Below are positions 18,182-27,632 of a stretch of 64,000 nt of DNA, in pieces. Within the stretch, counting starts at the first letter, position 1. Each line of letters starts with the position of its first letter. The translations under genes were made by a program, and so were the position numbers. Source of the stretch: Ramlibacter alkalitolerans (GTDB lineage Bacteria > Pseudomonadota > Gammaproteobacteria > Burkholderiales > Burkholderiaceae_C); contig NZ_JAEQND010000006.1 of NCBI RefSeq assembly GCF_016722765.1, forward strand, positions 310,001 to 374,000, in the 5' to 3' direction. The notes under the pieces were generated by a model. That model saw only the letters and a list, made by a program, of their open reading frames with translations. It had not been told where the DNA came from and ran no database searches.

Positions 18182-18837
18182 GCAGCCGAAGCCAGCAACC
18201 TCTGCTTGCCCGCCTGGATATGCTCCTCCGCGTACTGCTTCGCCTTGACCGCATTGCCCTTCGCGATCGCCTCGTACAGCTTGCGGTGCTCCGCATTCGA
18301 ACGCCGCATGTTCCCGGCGGTGTTGAAGTTCTGCCGCCGGTACAGGTGCAGTTCCTTCACGTAGCTGTCATAGAGCCGGTGCGCGCGCTCGTTGTGCGCG
18401 AGCTGCAGCACCAGGGCATGGAACTGCACGTTGCGTTCGTAGTACGCGCCGCCGTCGCCGGCCTGCGAAGCCTGCTCCATGCCTTCGAGCAGCGCCTCGA
18501 ACTGCGCCCGGTGTTCGTCGGCGACGTTCTCCGCCGCCCGCGCCGCCGCGAAGCCGAACACCAGCGCGCGCAGGTCGTAGATCTCAAGCAGTTCGCGGAT
18601 CGAGACCTGGCGCACGAACACGCCGCGGTTGACCACCGGCGTGACCAGGCCCGTGCCGGTGAGGATGCGGATCGCCTCGCGGATCGGGCCGCGGCTGGTG
18701 CCCATGCGCACGGCCAGGGCGGCCTCGTTCAGGCGGTCGCCGGCCTTGAACTCGCCCGCGTAGATCAGCTGCTGGAGCTGCTCCGCGATGCTGCGCGAAA
18801 GGCTTTCGGCGGTGGCGATGGGCGGGACGGCGGTCAT
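18178..18837 (-). CDS. GntR-family (FadR/FCD) transcriptional regulator
   Basis: 219 residues from ATG 18837; a TTG at 18858 would add seven. N-terminal winged helix (LNEAALAVRMGTSRGPIREAI region) and C-terminal FCD helical ligand-binding domain, which usually binds a carboxylate. It converges on the ABC/PdxA operon, and its own promoter carries the same paired operator as that operon. Inferred role: autoregulated repressor of the operon, released by the substrate. Confidence 0.92.
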   Translation of the reverse strand: MTAVPPIATAESLSRSIAEQLQQLIYAGEFKAGDRLNEAALAVRMGTSRGPIREAIRILTGTGLVTPVVNRGVFVRQVSIRELLEIYDLRALVFGFAAARAAENVADEHRAQFEALLEGMEQASQAGDGGAYYERNVQFHALVLQLAHNERAHRLYDSYVKELHLYRRQNFNTAGNMRRSNAEHRKLYEAIAKGNAVKAKQYAEEHIQAGKQRLLASAA

Positions 18838-18889
18838 GCGGTGCAGCGCCGCCCGCAAGGCGCGGCGCTGTCGGCGATCATAGCAAGGC

Positions 18890-18920
18890 TGTCGACGCTG
18901 TCACGCAGAGTGTCGACACT
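18890..18920 (-). promoter_or_regulatory. Paired GntR-type operator of the regulator gene
   Basis: TGTCGAC at 18890-18896 and the perfect 12-base palindrome AGTGTCGACACT at 18909-18920. The TGTCGAC cores start 21 bases apart, as at 11703-11731, and both sites continue as TGTnGACACTT on the same side. Candidate autoregulatory site, 53 bases before the regulator's start codon. Confidence 0.6.
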
Positions 18921-18940
18921 TTGCGACTGCCGCCGCGGCT

Positions 18941-19555
18941 TCAGAGCTCCTCGGTGTTGTGGTGCCCCGGGGGCGCCATCAGGCGGTCGGTGAAGGCGAT
19001 CGCCATCGCCGACAGCAGGAAGGTGATGTGGATGACGGTCTGCGCGATCAGCACCTTGTCCGAGTAGTTGTCCGCGTTGATGAAGGTCTTGAGCAGGTGG
19101 ATGGAGGAAATGCCGATGATGGCGGTTGCCAGCTTCACCTTCAGCACGGAGGCATTCACGTGGCTCAACCACTCGGGCTGGTCGGGGTGGCCTTCCAGGT
19201 TCATCCGACTGACGAAGGTCTCGTAGCCGCCGACGATGACCATGATCAGCAGGTTGGAAATCATCACCACGTCGATCAGCGCCAGCACGACGAGCATGAT
19301 GATCGTCTCGTTGAGCGACGTGGTCTGCACGGTGGACCGGTAGCCGATGCTGGAGATGAGCTGCTGCAGCGCCGTCTGGCTGCCGGCGGCCGCCTCCACC
19401 AGGTGCCACAGTTCGAGCAGGAAGTGCACCACGTACACCGCCTGCGCCGCGATCAGCCCCAGGTACAGCGGAAGTTGCAACCAGCGGCTGGCGAAGATCA
19501 GGTTGGGCAGCGGACGCAGGGGGGAACTGGGGCTGGTGCCGGGAAGTTGTTGCAT
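18941..19555 (-). CDS. YqhA/UPF0114-family inner membrane protein
   Basis: 204 residues from ATG 19555; a GTG at 19618 could add 21. Four predicted membrane helices with the family's [15 protein letters not shown] start, [19 protein letters not shown] middle and a late helix, as in TIGR00645. The function of the family is unknown. Monocistronic, divergent from acs. Confidence 0.85.
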   Translation of the reverse strand: MQQLPGTSPSSPLRPLPNLIFASRWLQLPLYLGLIAAQAVYVVHFLLELWHLVEAAAGSQTALQQLISSIGYRSTVQTTSLNETIIMLVVLALIDVVMISNLLIMVIVGGYETFVSRMNLEGHPDQPEWLSHVNASVLKVKLATAIIGISSIHLLKTFINADNYSDKVLIAQTVIHITFLLSAMAIAFTDRLMAPPGHHNTEEL

Positions 19556-19707
19556 GCGGAGTCGGTCGAACAGGGACTGCGCGATTGTAGGGACCTGCAC
19601 TCTGGCGCTCCGCGCCACTGCCTCTGTAAGCTATGCGCCAGTCAGTGGGCCGTAAGTGCCGAACCGGACATTACGCCCCGAATTCATCCCCCTTTCCGGA
19701 GACAAGC

Positions 19708-21693
19708 ATGAGTGCCATCGAGTCGACCCTGGTCGAAAACCGCGTTTTCCCCCCCAGCGACGCCACGGTGAAGGCCGCCCGGATTTCCGGCATGGCCGCG
19801 TACGAAGCCCTGTGCCAGGAAGCCGAGCGGGATTTCGAGGGTTTCTGGGCGCGCCTGGCACGCGGCAACGTGCAGTGGACCAAGCCCTTCACGAAGACGC
19901 TCGACGAGTCGGATGCGCCCTTCTACAAGTGGTTCTCCGACGGCGAACTGAACGCCAGCGCCAACTGCCTGGACCGGCACATGGGCACCGCGGTGGAGAA
20001 CAAGACCGCGATCATCTTCGAGTCGGATGACGGCAAGGTCACGCAGGTCACCTACAAGGAACTGCTGGCGCGCGTCGGCCAGTTCGCCAACGCGCTCAAG
20101 GCGCAGGGCATCGCCAAGGGCGACCGCGTCGTCATCTACATGCCGATGACGGTCGAAGGCGTGATCGCGATGCAGGCCTGCGCCCGCATCGGCGCGACGC
20201 ACAGCGTGGTGTTCGGCGGCTTCTCCGCCAAGTCCCTGCAGGAACGCATCATCGACGCCGGCGCGGTGGCGGTGGTCACGGCCAACTACCAGATGCGCGG
20301 CGGCAAGGAGCTGGGCCTGAAGTCCATCGTCGACGAAGCGCTGGCCCTGGGCGGCTGCGAGACGATCCGCTCGGTGATCGTCTACCAGCGCACCGCCACC
20401 GCCTGCAACATGGTCGCGGGCCGCGACAAGACCTTCGACGAGGTGCTCGCCGGCCAGTCGAGCGAGTGCAAGCCCGAGCCGGTGAACGCGGAGCATCCGC
20501 TGTTCATCCTCTATACCTCCGGCTCCACCGGCAAGCCCAAGGGCGTGCAGCACTCCACCGGCGGCTACCTGCTGTGGGCCAAGCTCACGATGGACTGGAC
20601 CTTCGACATCAAGCCGCAGGACCTGTTCTGGTGCACCGCCGACATCGGCTGGATCACGGGCCACACCTACGTCGCCTACGGCCCGCTGGCGGCCGGCGCC
20701 ACGCAGCTGATGTTCGAAGGCATCCCCACCTTCCCGCACGCGGGCCGCTTCTGGCAGATGATCGAGAAGCACCAGGTGAGCGTGTTCTACACGGCGCCCA
20801 CCGCGATCCGTTCGCTGATCAAGGCGGCCGAGACCGACGAGAAGGTCCATCCGAAGAACTGGAACCTCAGCTCGCTGCGCATCCTCGGCACGGTGGGCGA
20901 GCCGATCAACCCCGAAGCCTGGATGTGGTACCACCGGAACGTGGGCGGCGAGCGCTGCCCGATCGTGGACACCTTCTGGCAGACCGAAACCGGCGGCCAC
21001 GTGATCACGCCGCTGCCCGGCGCCACGCCCACCATCCCCGGTTCCTGCACGCTGCCGCTGCCCGGCATCATGGCCGCGATCGTCGACGAGGCGGGCCATG
21101 ACATCCCGAACGGCTCGGGCGGCATGCTGGTGATCAAGCGCCCCTGGCCGTCGATGATCCGCACGATCTGGAACGACCCGGATCGCTTCAGGAAGTCGTA
21201 CTTCCCGGAGGAGATGGGGGGCAAGCTTTACCTGGCCGGCGACGGCGCGGTGCGCGACGCCAAGACCGGCTACTTCCGTATCACGGGTCGCATCGACGAC
21301 GTGCTGAACGTCTCGGGCCACCGCATGGGCACGATGGAGATCGAGTCGGCGCTGGTGGGCAAGACGGACCTGGTGGCCGAGGCCGCGGTGGTGGGCCGTC
21401 CCGACGACCTGACCGGCGAGGCGATCTGCGCCTTCGTCGTGCTGAAGCGCCCCCGTCCGACCGGCGAGGAAGCGAAGAAGATCGCCAACGAGCTGCGCAA
21501 CTGGGTCGCGCACGAGATCGGCCCGATCGCCAAGCCCAAGGACATCCGCTTCGGCGACAACCTGCCCAAGACCCGCAGCGGCAAGATCATGCGCCGCCTG
21601 CTGCGCTCGATCGCCAAGGGCGAGAAGGTGACGCAGGACACGTCGACGCTGGAGAATCCGGCGATTCTGGATCAGCTGTCGGAGACGAACTGA
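19708..21693 (+). CDS. acs: Acetyl-CoA synthetase (AMP-forming)
   Basis: 661 residues. ATG 19708 after CCGGAGA, giving the family's usual length; the frame is open 25 codons upstream. Adenylate-forming motifs: [14 protein letters not shown] near 267, [10 protein letters not shown] near 422, and the acetylatable catalytic lysine in [11 protein letters not shown] near 620. Converts acetate, CoA and ATP to acetyl-CoA in the cytoplasm. Divergent from the YqhA-like gene; followed by a CT-rich repeat. Confidence 0.97.
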   Translation: MSAIESTLVENRVFPPSDATVKAARISGMAAYEALCQEAERDFEGFWARLARGNVQWTKPFTKTLDESDAPFYKWFSDGELNASANCLDRHMGTAVENKTAIIFESDDGKVTQVTYKELLARVGQFANALKAQGIAKGDRVVIYMPMTVEGVIAMQACARIGATHSVVFGGFSAKSLQERIIDAGAVAVVTANYQMRGGKELGLKSIVDEALALGGCETIRSVIVYQRTATACNMVAGRDKTFDEVLAGQSSECKPEPVNAEHPLFILYTSGSTGKPKGVQHSTGGYLLWAKLTMDWTFDIKPQDLFWCTADIGWITGHTYVAYGPLAAGATQLMFEGIPTFPHAGRFWQMIEKHQVSVFYTAPTAIRSLIKAAETDEKVHPKNWNLSSLRILGTVGEPINPEAWMWYHRNVGGERCPIVDTFWQTETGGHVITPLPGATPTIPGSCTLPLPGIMAAIVDEAGHDIPNGSGGMLVIKRPWPSMIRTIWNDPDRFRKSYFPEEMGGKLYLAGDGAVRDAKTGYFRITGRIDDVLNVSGHRMGTMEIESALVGKTDLVAEAAVVGRPDDLTGEAICAFVVLKRPRPTGEEAKKIANELRNWVAHEIGPIAKPKDIRFGDNLPKTRSGKIMRRLLRSIAKGEKVTQDTSTLENPAILDQLSETN

Positions 21694-21696
21694 GGT

Positions 21697-21799
21697 CTTT
21701 CTCCCTCTCCCCTCCGGGGAGAGGGCAGGGGTGAGGGGGCTGCGGCGCCGGAACATCCCCCTCACCCCAACCCTCTCCCGCAAGCGGGAGAGGGAGGAA
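21697..21799. repeat. CCCTCTCCC / GGGAGAGGG intergenic repeat (two copies, head to head)
   Basis: Two oppositely oriented copies of a short palindrome (CCCTCTCCCCTCCGGGGAGA followed by GGGCAGGGGTGAGGGGG, then its mirror). This kind of repeat is common between genes in Burkholderiales. A related copy lies inside narG at 52530-52571. Confidence 0.7.
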
Positions 21800-21803
21800 A
21801 ACG

Positions 21804-21832
21804 AAAAAGCCCGCCGAAAGGCGGGCTTCTTG
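21804..21832 (-). terminator. Terminator after the cytochrome c gene, probably bidirectional
   Basis: AAGCCCGCC, GAAA loop, GGCGGGCTT, with a run of five A on its left that becomes the U-tract on the minus strand. It lies between the convergent acs and cytochrome c genes. Confidence 0.8.
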
Positions 21833-21847
21833 CTGAGTGCCGAAGGC

Positions 21848-22153
21848 CTACTTCTGCGTCAGCACCCACGCGGCCAGCTTCTTCGCCTCGGCCTCGTTCA
21901 CCTGCGCATTGGCCGGCATCGGCACCGGGCCCCACACGCCTGCGCCGCCCTTCATGATCTTGGCGGCCAGCTTGTCCACGGCATCCTTCTGGCCGGCGTA
22001 CTTGGCCGCCACTTCCTTGTAGGCGGGGCCCACCAGCTTCTTGTCGATGGCATGGCAGGCCATGCAGTTCTTCGCGGTTGCCAGCGCCTGGTCCGCCAGC
22101 GCCGGCGCGGACATGGCGGCCAGGGCAGCCAGCGCAATCAGGGCACGATTCAT
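21848..22153 (-). CDS. Class I cytochrome c (c551/c552 type)
   Basis: 101 residues. Signal peptide ([20 protein letters not shown]), haem attachment CMACH near residue 30, and a likely axial methionine in GPVPMPAN near residue 79. Small periplasmic electron carrier; such proteins donate electrons to terminal oxidases or nitrite reductases. Single gene facing acs, closed by a strong terminator. Confidence 0.93.
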   Translation of the reverse strand: MNRALIALAALAAMSAPALADQALATAKNCMACHAIDKKLVGPAYKEVAAKYAGQKDAVDKLAAKIMKGGAGVWGPVPMPANAQVNEAEAKKLAAWVLTQK

Positions 22154-22253
22154 AGTGAGTCCTCTCGCTTGAGTTACATTCCTTCAACGGGATTGTACGG
22201 ACCGGCGTTGACCCCGCCGGCCGTGGACCATTTGGCACGAGGAGGAGGGTCGC

Positions 22254-22502
22254 ATGCTGTTCCTGGGGTTGGGCATCGTCCTGCTCGCACTGAAGTACCT
22301 TGAGGTGGGCCCGGTGGCCGCCTGGTCGTGGTGGATCGTGCTGTCGCCCTTTGCGCTGGCCGTGGTGTGGTGGACCTGGGCCGACTGGTCCGGCTACACC
22401 AAGAAGAAGGCCATGGAGCGCGAGAACGTGCGCAAGCAGGCGCGCCTGGACCGCCAGCGCGAGCAGCTCGGGCTGGGCACCCGCAAGTCCGGCCGGCGCT
22501 GA
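22254..22502 (+). CDS. Small Trp-rich membrane protein (TIGR04438 family)
   Basis: 82 residues. ATG 22254 after GAGGAGGAGG. Two membrane helices containing several tryptophans (AAWSWWIVL, VVWWTWADW), then a highly charged cytoplasmic tail rich in K/R/E. The family is found in Burkholderiales and has no known function. It ends immediately before the end of the convergent Rieske-FAD gene. Confidence 0.88.
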   Translation: MLFLGLGIVLLALKYLEVGPVAAWSWWIVLSPFALAVVWWTWADWSGYTKKKAMERENVRKQARLDRQREQLGLGTRKSGRR

Positions 22503-24032
22503 TCAGGCCGCCGGATCGCCCTGCGCGAGGTCGGGCGTGTGCTTGCGCTTGAGGGGGCTGAGCGCGGGGCCTTCGATCACCGTGCCGTCCGGGCGGAAGC
22601 GGCTGCCGTGGCAAGGGCAATCCCAGCTCGTCTCCACGCTGTTCCAGTGCACCTTGCAGCCCACGTGCGTGCACACCGGCGACACGGCGAACAGCTCGCC
22701 GTCCGGTGCGCGGTAGGCGGCGAAGGTCTCGCCCTCGGCATCGACGATGGCGCTGTCGCCCGCCTTCAATGCGGCCAGCTTCTCGTTCTGCGGCCTGGTC
22801 AGGTAGTCCTTCACGAGCTGCTTGACCACCAGCACGTTCTCTTCGAGGATGCTCTTGCCGCCCTTCACGGGCGACAGCCGCCCCGGCTTGACCAGGTCCG
22901 CGAAGGCGGACTTGTGTCCGAGTAGCTCCGCGGCGATCAGGCGCGCGGCCACCGTGCCCCAGGTCAGGCCGTCGGTGCCGAAGCCGGTGGCGATGAAGCA
23001 GCCGGAATGGTTGCGGCCGATGTAGGGCAGGGCGTCGGCGCCGCGGTAGTTCTGCGCCGACCAGCGATGCGTGACCGGCCGCTCGCCGAAGTACTTCTTC
23101 GCCAGGTTCTCCAGCGCGATCATGCCGGCCGTGGCGTTGTGAACGCCCACCTTGTGCTCCTGCCCGGCACAGATCAGGAAATGCCGGTTGCCGGCCTGCA
23201 GCCTGCGGATCGAGAGGTGCTCGGTGGCCTTCCACCAGAAGGTGCCGGGGCCGGGCGGCGCATCGGGCGTCCACTCCAGGGCGAGGGCGTATTCGCGGTG
23301 CACCGGCATCTCGGTGTGCACCAGGTGCACGCCCTTGGGCGAATGCGTCGCCATCACGATGTCCCTGGCCGTCACGCTGCCGGAGGCCGTCACGGCGCGC
23401 TTCGCCTTGTGGTCGATCTCCAGCACGCGCGAGTGCTCGTGGATCGTGCATCCCGCCTCGGCGGCGCGCCGCGCGAGGGCGACGACGTAGGCCTGCGGCT
23501 GGAACTGCGCCTGGTTGCGCAGCACGAGCACCTCGCCTTCGGCGGGCGGCAGCGGAGCGGGAATGCTGGATCCCCGCTCCACCGCGCAGCCGGCCGCGGT
23601 CAGCGCATTGAATTCCTGGCGGATCGCCTCGTTGTGCGCGGCATCGGCCCACTCGACGAGGTCGCAGCGGCGAAAGCCGACGTCCGGCAACAGGCGGCAG
23701 CGTTCCTCGATGAAGTTCACGGCGGTGCGCCGCTCGCTGACCACCTGGCGCGCGACCTCGGCGCCCCACTTGTCCGCGACCTGGCGCAGGCCGCTGGACA
23801 GCGTCTCGTACAGGTTGCCGGTGGAATTGCCCGTGGTGCCGGTGCCGATCTCGTCGGCCTCGAGCAGCACCACGCGCGGCGGATTGGCCGTCTTCTGCTC
23901 CGCCAGCAGGTCCGCCAGCGTCACGCCGGTGATGCCGCCGCCGATGATCAGCACGTCGCAGGTGACGTCGCCACTCAACATCGCATACCCGGTGGGTGCG
24001 GCCGTGCCGCGCCAGACGGAAAGGGTGTCCAT
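22503..24032 (-). CDS. FAD-dependent oxidoreductase with C-terminal Rieske [2Fe-2S] domain
   Basis: 509 residues from ATG 24032 (AGGGAGAA upstream; the frame extends 65 codons further without a better site). N-terminal dinucleotide-binding segment CDVLIIGGGITGVTLADLL and a DAO-type FAD fold to about residue 390. A Rieske domain follows, with both ligand pairs visible: CTHVGC and CPCHG near the C-terminus. Resembles glycine/D-amino-acid oxidase-like proteins fused to Rieske ferredoxin found in many bacteria; substrate unknown. Divergent from the RidA-like gene. Confidence 0.92.
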   Translation of the reverse strand: MDTLSVWRGTAAPTGYAMLSGDVTCDVLIIGGGITGVTLADLLAEQKTANPPRVVLLEADEIGTGTTGNSTGNLYETLSSGLRQVADKWGAEVARQVVSERRTAVNFIEERCRLLPDVGFRRCDLVEWADAAHNEAIRQEFNALTAAGCAVERGSSIPAPLPPAEGEVLVLRNQAQFQPQAYVVALARRAAEAGCTIHEHSRVLEIDHKAKRAVTASGSVTARDIVMATHSPKGVHLVHTEMPVHREYALALEWTPDAPPGPGTFWWKATEHLSIRRLQAGNRHFLICAGQEHKVGVHNATAGMIALENLAKKYFGERPVTHRWSAQNYRGADALPYIGRNHSGCFIATGFGTDGLTWGTVAARLIAAELLGHKSAFADLVKPGRLSPVKGGKSILEENVLVVKQLVKDYLTRPQNEKLAALKAGDSAIVDAEGETFAAYRAPDGELFAVSPVCTHVGCKVHWNSVETSWDCPCHGSRFRPDGTVIEGPALSPLKRKHTPDLAQGDPAA

Positions 24033-24147
24033 GGTGCGTTCTCCCTGCGCAAAACCCGATCGTAGGCAGCGGCTTGCGTGCAGGTCGTAGGACAAGGACG
24101 ACACAGCACGTTGACGCGCAAGGGGCACAGCCCGACACTGCGACCCC

Positions 24148-24630
24148 ATGTCACGCGACACCGATTTCACTGCTGCGGCTTCGGCCCTCGGCCTGTCCTT
24201 CGATGGCGAGATCCGCCTGGGCGGCATCTACGCGCCGGTCGTGCGCGACGGCAACACGCTGTACGTGAGCGGACAGGTGCCGCGCGTGGGCGAGGTCGTG
24301 GCGGTGACCGGCCGCGCCGGTGCGGACGTGCCGCTGGACGAGGCGCAGCGGGCCGCGAAGATCTGCGTGCTGCGCGGCCTGGCGCTGCTGCGCCGTGCGC
24401 TGGGCTCGCTGGACGCCGTCCGCGCGATCCCGAAGATGAACGTCTACGTGCAGTGCAGCGAGCACTTCACGCAGCACAGCGAGGTGGGCGACGCCGCCTC
24501 GGCCCTGCTGCATGCCATCTTCGGCGAGGCCGGCGCGCATGCGCGCACCTCGATCGGGGTGTACCAGTTGCCGAAGGACGCGACGGTGGAGATCGACCTG
24601 GTGGCTTGCGCGCTGGAGGGCAGGACGTAG
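24148..24630 (+). CDS. RidA/YjgF-family protein (non-canonical)
   Basis: 160 residues, slightly longer than E. coli RidA. The fold is clear: LYVSGQVPR, then AAKICVLRGLALLRRALGSL, and the C-terminal strand YQLPKDATVEIDLVA. In true RidA this last motif has a catalytic arginine (RLPKD) that hydrolyses 2-aminoacrylate; here glutamine takes its place. The protein therefore probably belongs to a Rid subfamily with another or unknown activity. The TAG stop lies in the first bases of repeat copy 2. Confidence 0.9.
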   Translation: MSRDTDFTAAASALGLSFDGEIRLGGIYAPVVRDGNTLYVSGQVPRVGEVVAVTGRAGADVPLDEAQRAAKICVLRGLALLRRALGSLDAVRAIPKMNVYVQCSEHFTQHSEVGDAASALLHAIFGEAGAHARTSIGVYQLPKDATVEIDLVACALEGRT

Positions 24631-24737
24631 GCTGGGGTGGGCCGCGCAGCGCGCGAACCCCAGCGTTGCGCGCGCGCGGGGCCCCAAGCTGGGGTTCGCG
24701 CGGCTCACCTTCCGCGGCTGGCGCCGCGCCAGCCTAC
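24627..24737. repeat. TAGGCTGG palindromic repeat, copy 2
   Basis: 111 bases from GTAGGCTGG to CCAGCCTAC, containing GCGAACCCCAGCG and its inverted counterpart CTGGGGTTCGCG. The left TAG ends the RidA-like gene. Same family as 18106-18181 and 37816-37904. Confidence 0.75.
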
Positions 24738-24756
24738 AAGGTGAGCCTGCACGTCC

Positions 24757-26451
24757 TCAGAACGCGTCCAGCACCGCCCCCCTACTCGCGCTCGCCGCAT
24801 TGAACGCGAACTTCGCCTGCACGCCCCGCGTGTAGCGCGGCGCCGGCTGCGTCCAGTTGGCGCGGCGCCTGGCGATCTCCTCGTCCGGCACGTTCAGTTC
24901 CAGCTTGAGCTGGTGCGCGTCGATGGTGATCGAATCGCCCTCGTTCACGAAGGCGATGGTGCCCCCCGCCGCCGCTTCCGGTGCGACGTGGCCGACCACC
25001 ATGCCCCAGGTGCCGCCGCTGAAGCGCCCGTCCGTGATCAGGCCGACGCTCTCGCCCAGCCCCGCACCGATGAGCGCGCCCGTCGGCGCGAGCATCTCGG
25101 GCATGCCGGGGCCGCCCTTCGGACCGAGATACCGCAGTACCATGACGTCGCCGGCCCGGATCTTCCCGTCGAGAATGGCGTGCAGTGCTGATTGCTCGTC
25201 GTCGAAGACGCGCGCCGGGCCGGTCATCACGGGGTTCTTCAGCCCCGTGATCTTGGCGACCGCGCCTTCCGGCGACAGGTTCCCCTTCAGGATCGCCAGG
25301 TGCCCCTGCTCGTACATCGGGTCGGCGATCGTGCGGATCACGTCCTGGCCCGCGGGCGGCGCATCGGGGATGTCCTTCAGCGTCTCGGCGATGGTCTTGC
25401 CGGTGATCGTCATGCAGTCGCCGTGCAGCAGGCCGGCATTCAGCAGCAGCTTCATCACCTGCGGGATGCCGCCGGCCTGGTGCAGGTCCACCGCGAGGTA
25501 CTTGCCGGAGGGCTTGAGGTCGCAGATCACCGGCGTCTTGCGGCGCACGCGCTCGAAGTCGTCGATGGTCCACTCCACGCCCGCCGCATGCGCGATGGCC
25601 AGGAAGTGCAGCACCGCGTTGGTCGAGCCGCCGGTGGCCATGATCACCGCCACCGCGTTCTCCAGCGACTCGCGCGTCACGATGTCGCGCGGCTTCAGGT
25701 CCTTGCGGATCGCCTCCATCAGCACCCGGGCCGATTCCTTCGCCGAATTCTGCTTCTCGTCGTGCGGATTGGCCATGGTGGAGGAGTAGGGCAGGGACAT
25801 GCCCATGGCCTCGAACGCCGACGACATCGTGTTGGCGGTGTACATGCCGCCGCAGGAGCCGGTGCCGGGGATGGCGTGCTGCTCGATGTCCTTGAGTTCC
25901 TGGTCGCTGATCTTGCCGGCGGCGTTCTGGCCCACGGCCTCGAACACGCTGACGATGTTCAGGTCCTGGCCCTTCCACTTGCCCGGCAGGATGGTGCCGC
26001 CGTAGACGTAGATGGCCGGCACGTTGGCGCGCAGGATGCCCATCATGCCGCCCGGCATGTTCTTGTCGCAGCCGCCCACGACCAGCACGCCGTCCATCCA
26101 CTGGCCCTGCACGCAGGTCTCGATGCAGTCGGCGATCACCTCGCGCGAGACCAGCGAGTACTTCATGCCCTCGGTGCCCATCGCCATGCCGTCGGAGATG
26201 GTGGGGGTGCCGAAGATCTGCGGATTGCCGCCGGCCTCCGCGATGCCTTCCACCGCCGCATCGGCCAGCTTCTGCAGGCCGCTGTTGCAGGGCGTGATCG
26301 TGCTGTGGCCGTTGGCGACGCCCACCATGGGCTTGCCGAAATCGGTCTCCTTGTAGCCCATGCCGTAATACATGGAGCGGTTCGGCGCCCGCGATTTGCC
26401 CTGCGTGATGTTGTCGCTGCGCAGGCGCAGCTGGATGGTCTTCTGGTCCAT
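24757..26451 (-). CDS. ilvD: Dihydroxy-acid dehydratase
   Basis: 564 residues from ATG 26451; upstream codons are open but match nothing typical. Conserved cysteines for the Fe-S cluster are present in [17 protein letters not shown] and [12 protein letters not shown]. Catalyses the third common step of branched-chain amino-acid synthesis, making the 2-oxo acids for valine and isoleucine. Divergent from a LysR-type gene, which may regulate it. Confidence 0.97.
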   Translation of the reverse strand: MDQKTIQLRLRSDNITQGKSRAPNRSMYYGMGYKETDFGKPMVGVANGHSTITPCNSGLQKLADAAVEGIAEAGGNPQIFGTPTISDGMAMGTEGMKYSLVSREVIADCIETCVQGQWMDGVLVVGGCDKNMPGGMMGILRANVPAIYVYGGTILPGKWKGQDLNIVSVFEAVGQNAAGKISDQELKDIEQHAIPGTGSCGGMYTANTMSSAFEAMGMSLPYSSTMANPHDEKQNSAKESARVLMEAIRKDLKPRDIVTRESLENAVAVIMATGGSTNAVLHFLAIAHAAGVEWTIDDFERVRRKTPVICDLKPSGKYLAVDLHQAGGIPQVMKLLLNAGLLHGDCMTITGKTIAETLKDIPDAPPAGQDVIRTIADPMYEQGHLAILKGNLSPEGAVAKITGLKNPVMTGPARVFDDEQSALHAILDGKIRAGDVMVLRYLGPKGGPGMPEMLAPTGALIGAGLGESVGLITDGRFSGGTWGMVVGHVAPEAAAGGTIAFVNEGDSITIDAHQLKLELNVPDEEIARRRANWTQPAPRYTRGVQAKFAFNAASASRGAVLDAF

Positions 26452-26534
26452 GGCTGTGAGTCCGTCGTACGGGGGGAAGGCCCGGAGTATGCGCCGCCGC
26501 CGTGATTCCTTCCAATCCATTTCGGGGTACGGAC

Positions 26535-26551
26535 TAATATGCACGGCATAT
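26535..26551 (+). promoter_or_regulatory. -10 box and dyad at the LysR-gene start
   Basis: TAATAT (26535-26540) is a good -10 only nine bases before the ATG, which would give a leaderless transcript. It overlaps the perfect dyad ATATGC-ACG-GCATAT (26537-26551), which covers the start codon. No ribosome binding site is visible. Confidence 0.35.
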
Positions 26552-27449
26552 GAGCGAGCCGCTGATCGAGTTGCGCCTGTGGCGCCAGTTCCTGGCCGTC
26601 GCCGAGGAGCTCCACTTCGGCCGCGCCGCCCGCGGCCTGCATATGACGCAGCCGCCGCTGACGCAGGGGATCGCGCAACTGGAGCGCCTGCTCGGCGCGC
26701 GCCTGTTCGAGCGTACCAAGCGCAGCGTGCGGCTCACCCCGGCGGGCGAGGCGCTGCTGCCGCAGGTGCGCGAGCTGCTTTCGCGGGCGCAGGGCCTGCC
26801 GGCGCAGGCGCGGGCGGCCGCCGGTGGCGAGCTGGGGCGGCTGCGCATCGCGTTCGTGTCGACCGTGGGCTTCGCGCTGCTGCCGCAGTGGCTGCGCGCC
26901 TTCCGCGCCCGCCATCCGCAGGTGCAGATGGAGCTGATCGAAGCCACCGGCGACGTGCAGATGCAGGCCTTCGCGCGGGGCGAGATCGATGCCGGCTTCA
27001 TGCTGCATTCGCCGGACTTCGCGCCGGCGGGGCTCGCGCACCTGCGCGTGGCGAGCGAGCCGCTGGTGCTGGCGCTGCCCGACGCGCATGCGCTCGCGCG
27101 TGCGGCGCGCCTGTCGCTGGGCGGCGTGCTCGACGAGCCGCTGGTGATCTTCCCGCGCCGCATCGTGCCTTCGCTGCACGATGCGATCTTCGGCATGTAC
27201 CACGCAGCCGGCCGCGAGCCGCGCATCGCGCAGGAGGCGATCCAGATGCAGACGATCGTCAACCTGGTCGCAGCCGGCCTGGGCCTGGCCTGGGTGCCCG
27301 AGAGCGTGCGCCAGTTCCAGCGCACCGGCGTCACCTACCGCCAGCTCGCCGGCAAGCAGGGTGCGAGCGTGCCCTCGTGCGAGACGACGCTGGTCTGGTC
27401 GACGATGTCGCCGGTGCTGGAGCGCTTCGTCGAGTGCGTGCGGGCGTGA
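26550..27449 (+). CDS. LysR-family transcriptional regulator
   Basis: 299 residues, standard length. N-terminal helix-turn-helix ([19 protein letters not shown], residues about 28-46) and a periplasmic-binding-like effector domain from about residue 90 ([19 protein letters not shown]). ATG 26550 has no upstream ribosome binding site and may be leaderless. Divergent from ilvD with a 98-base gap, so control of ilvD or self-control is plausible; the effector is unknown. Confidence 0.92.
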   Translation: MSEPLIELRLWRQFLAVAEELHFGRAARGLHMTQPPLTQGIAQLERLLGARLFERTKRSVRLTPAGEALLPQVRELLSRAQGLPAQARAAAGGELGRLRIAFVSTVGFALLPQWLRAFRARHPQVQMELIEATGDVQMQAFARGEIDAGFMLHSPDFAPAGLAHLRVASEPLVLALPDAHALARAARLSLGGVLDEPLVIFPRRIVPSLHDAIFGMYHAAGREPRIAQEAIQMQTIVNLVAAGLGLAWVPESVRQFQRTGVTYRQLAGKQGASVPSCETTLVWSTMSPVLERFVECVRA

Positions 27450-27465
27450 GGCCGCCGGTAAACGC

Positions 27466-27582
27466 GGACAGCCGAACGCAAAAGCCGCAAAAGCTACGCA
27501 GAAGCCGCAGAAAAAACCTGATCAAGAGGATGTCCTTCTGCGGTTTCTGCGTCACTTTTGCGGCTTCTGCGTTCGGCTGTCC
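27466..27582. repeat. Large inverted-repeat element, copy B
   Basis: 117 bases. The outer 28 bases are inverted with one mismatch: left starts GGACAGCCGAACGCA, right ends with the complement of that stretch. The interior consists of GCAAAAGC / GCAGAAGC units and their complements. Related to 11546-11659 by layout and by the CGAACGCAAA core. Confidence 0.75.
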
Positions 27583-27632
27583 GGCTTTCCTCGTCGCCCG
27601 ATAGAGCGCCACGTGCGCCAAAATACCTGCCC

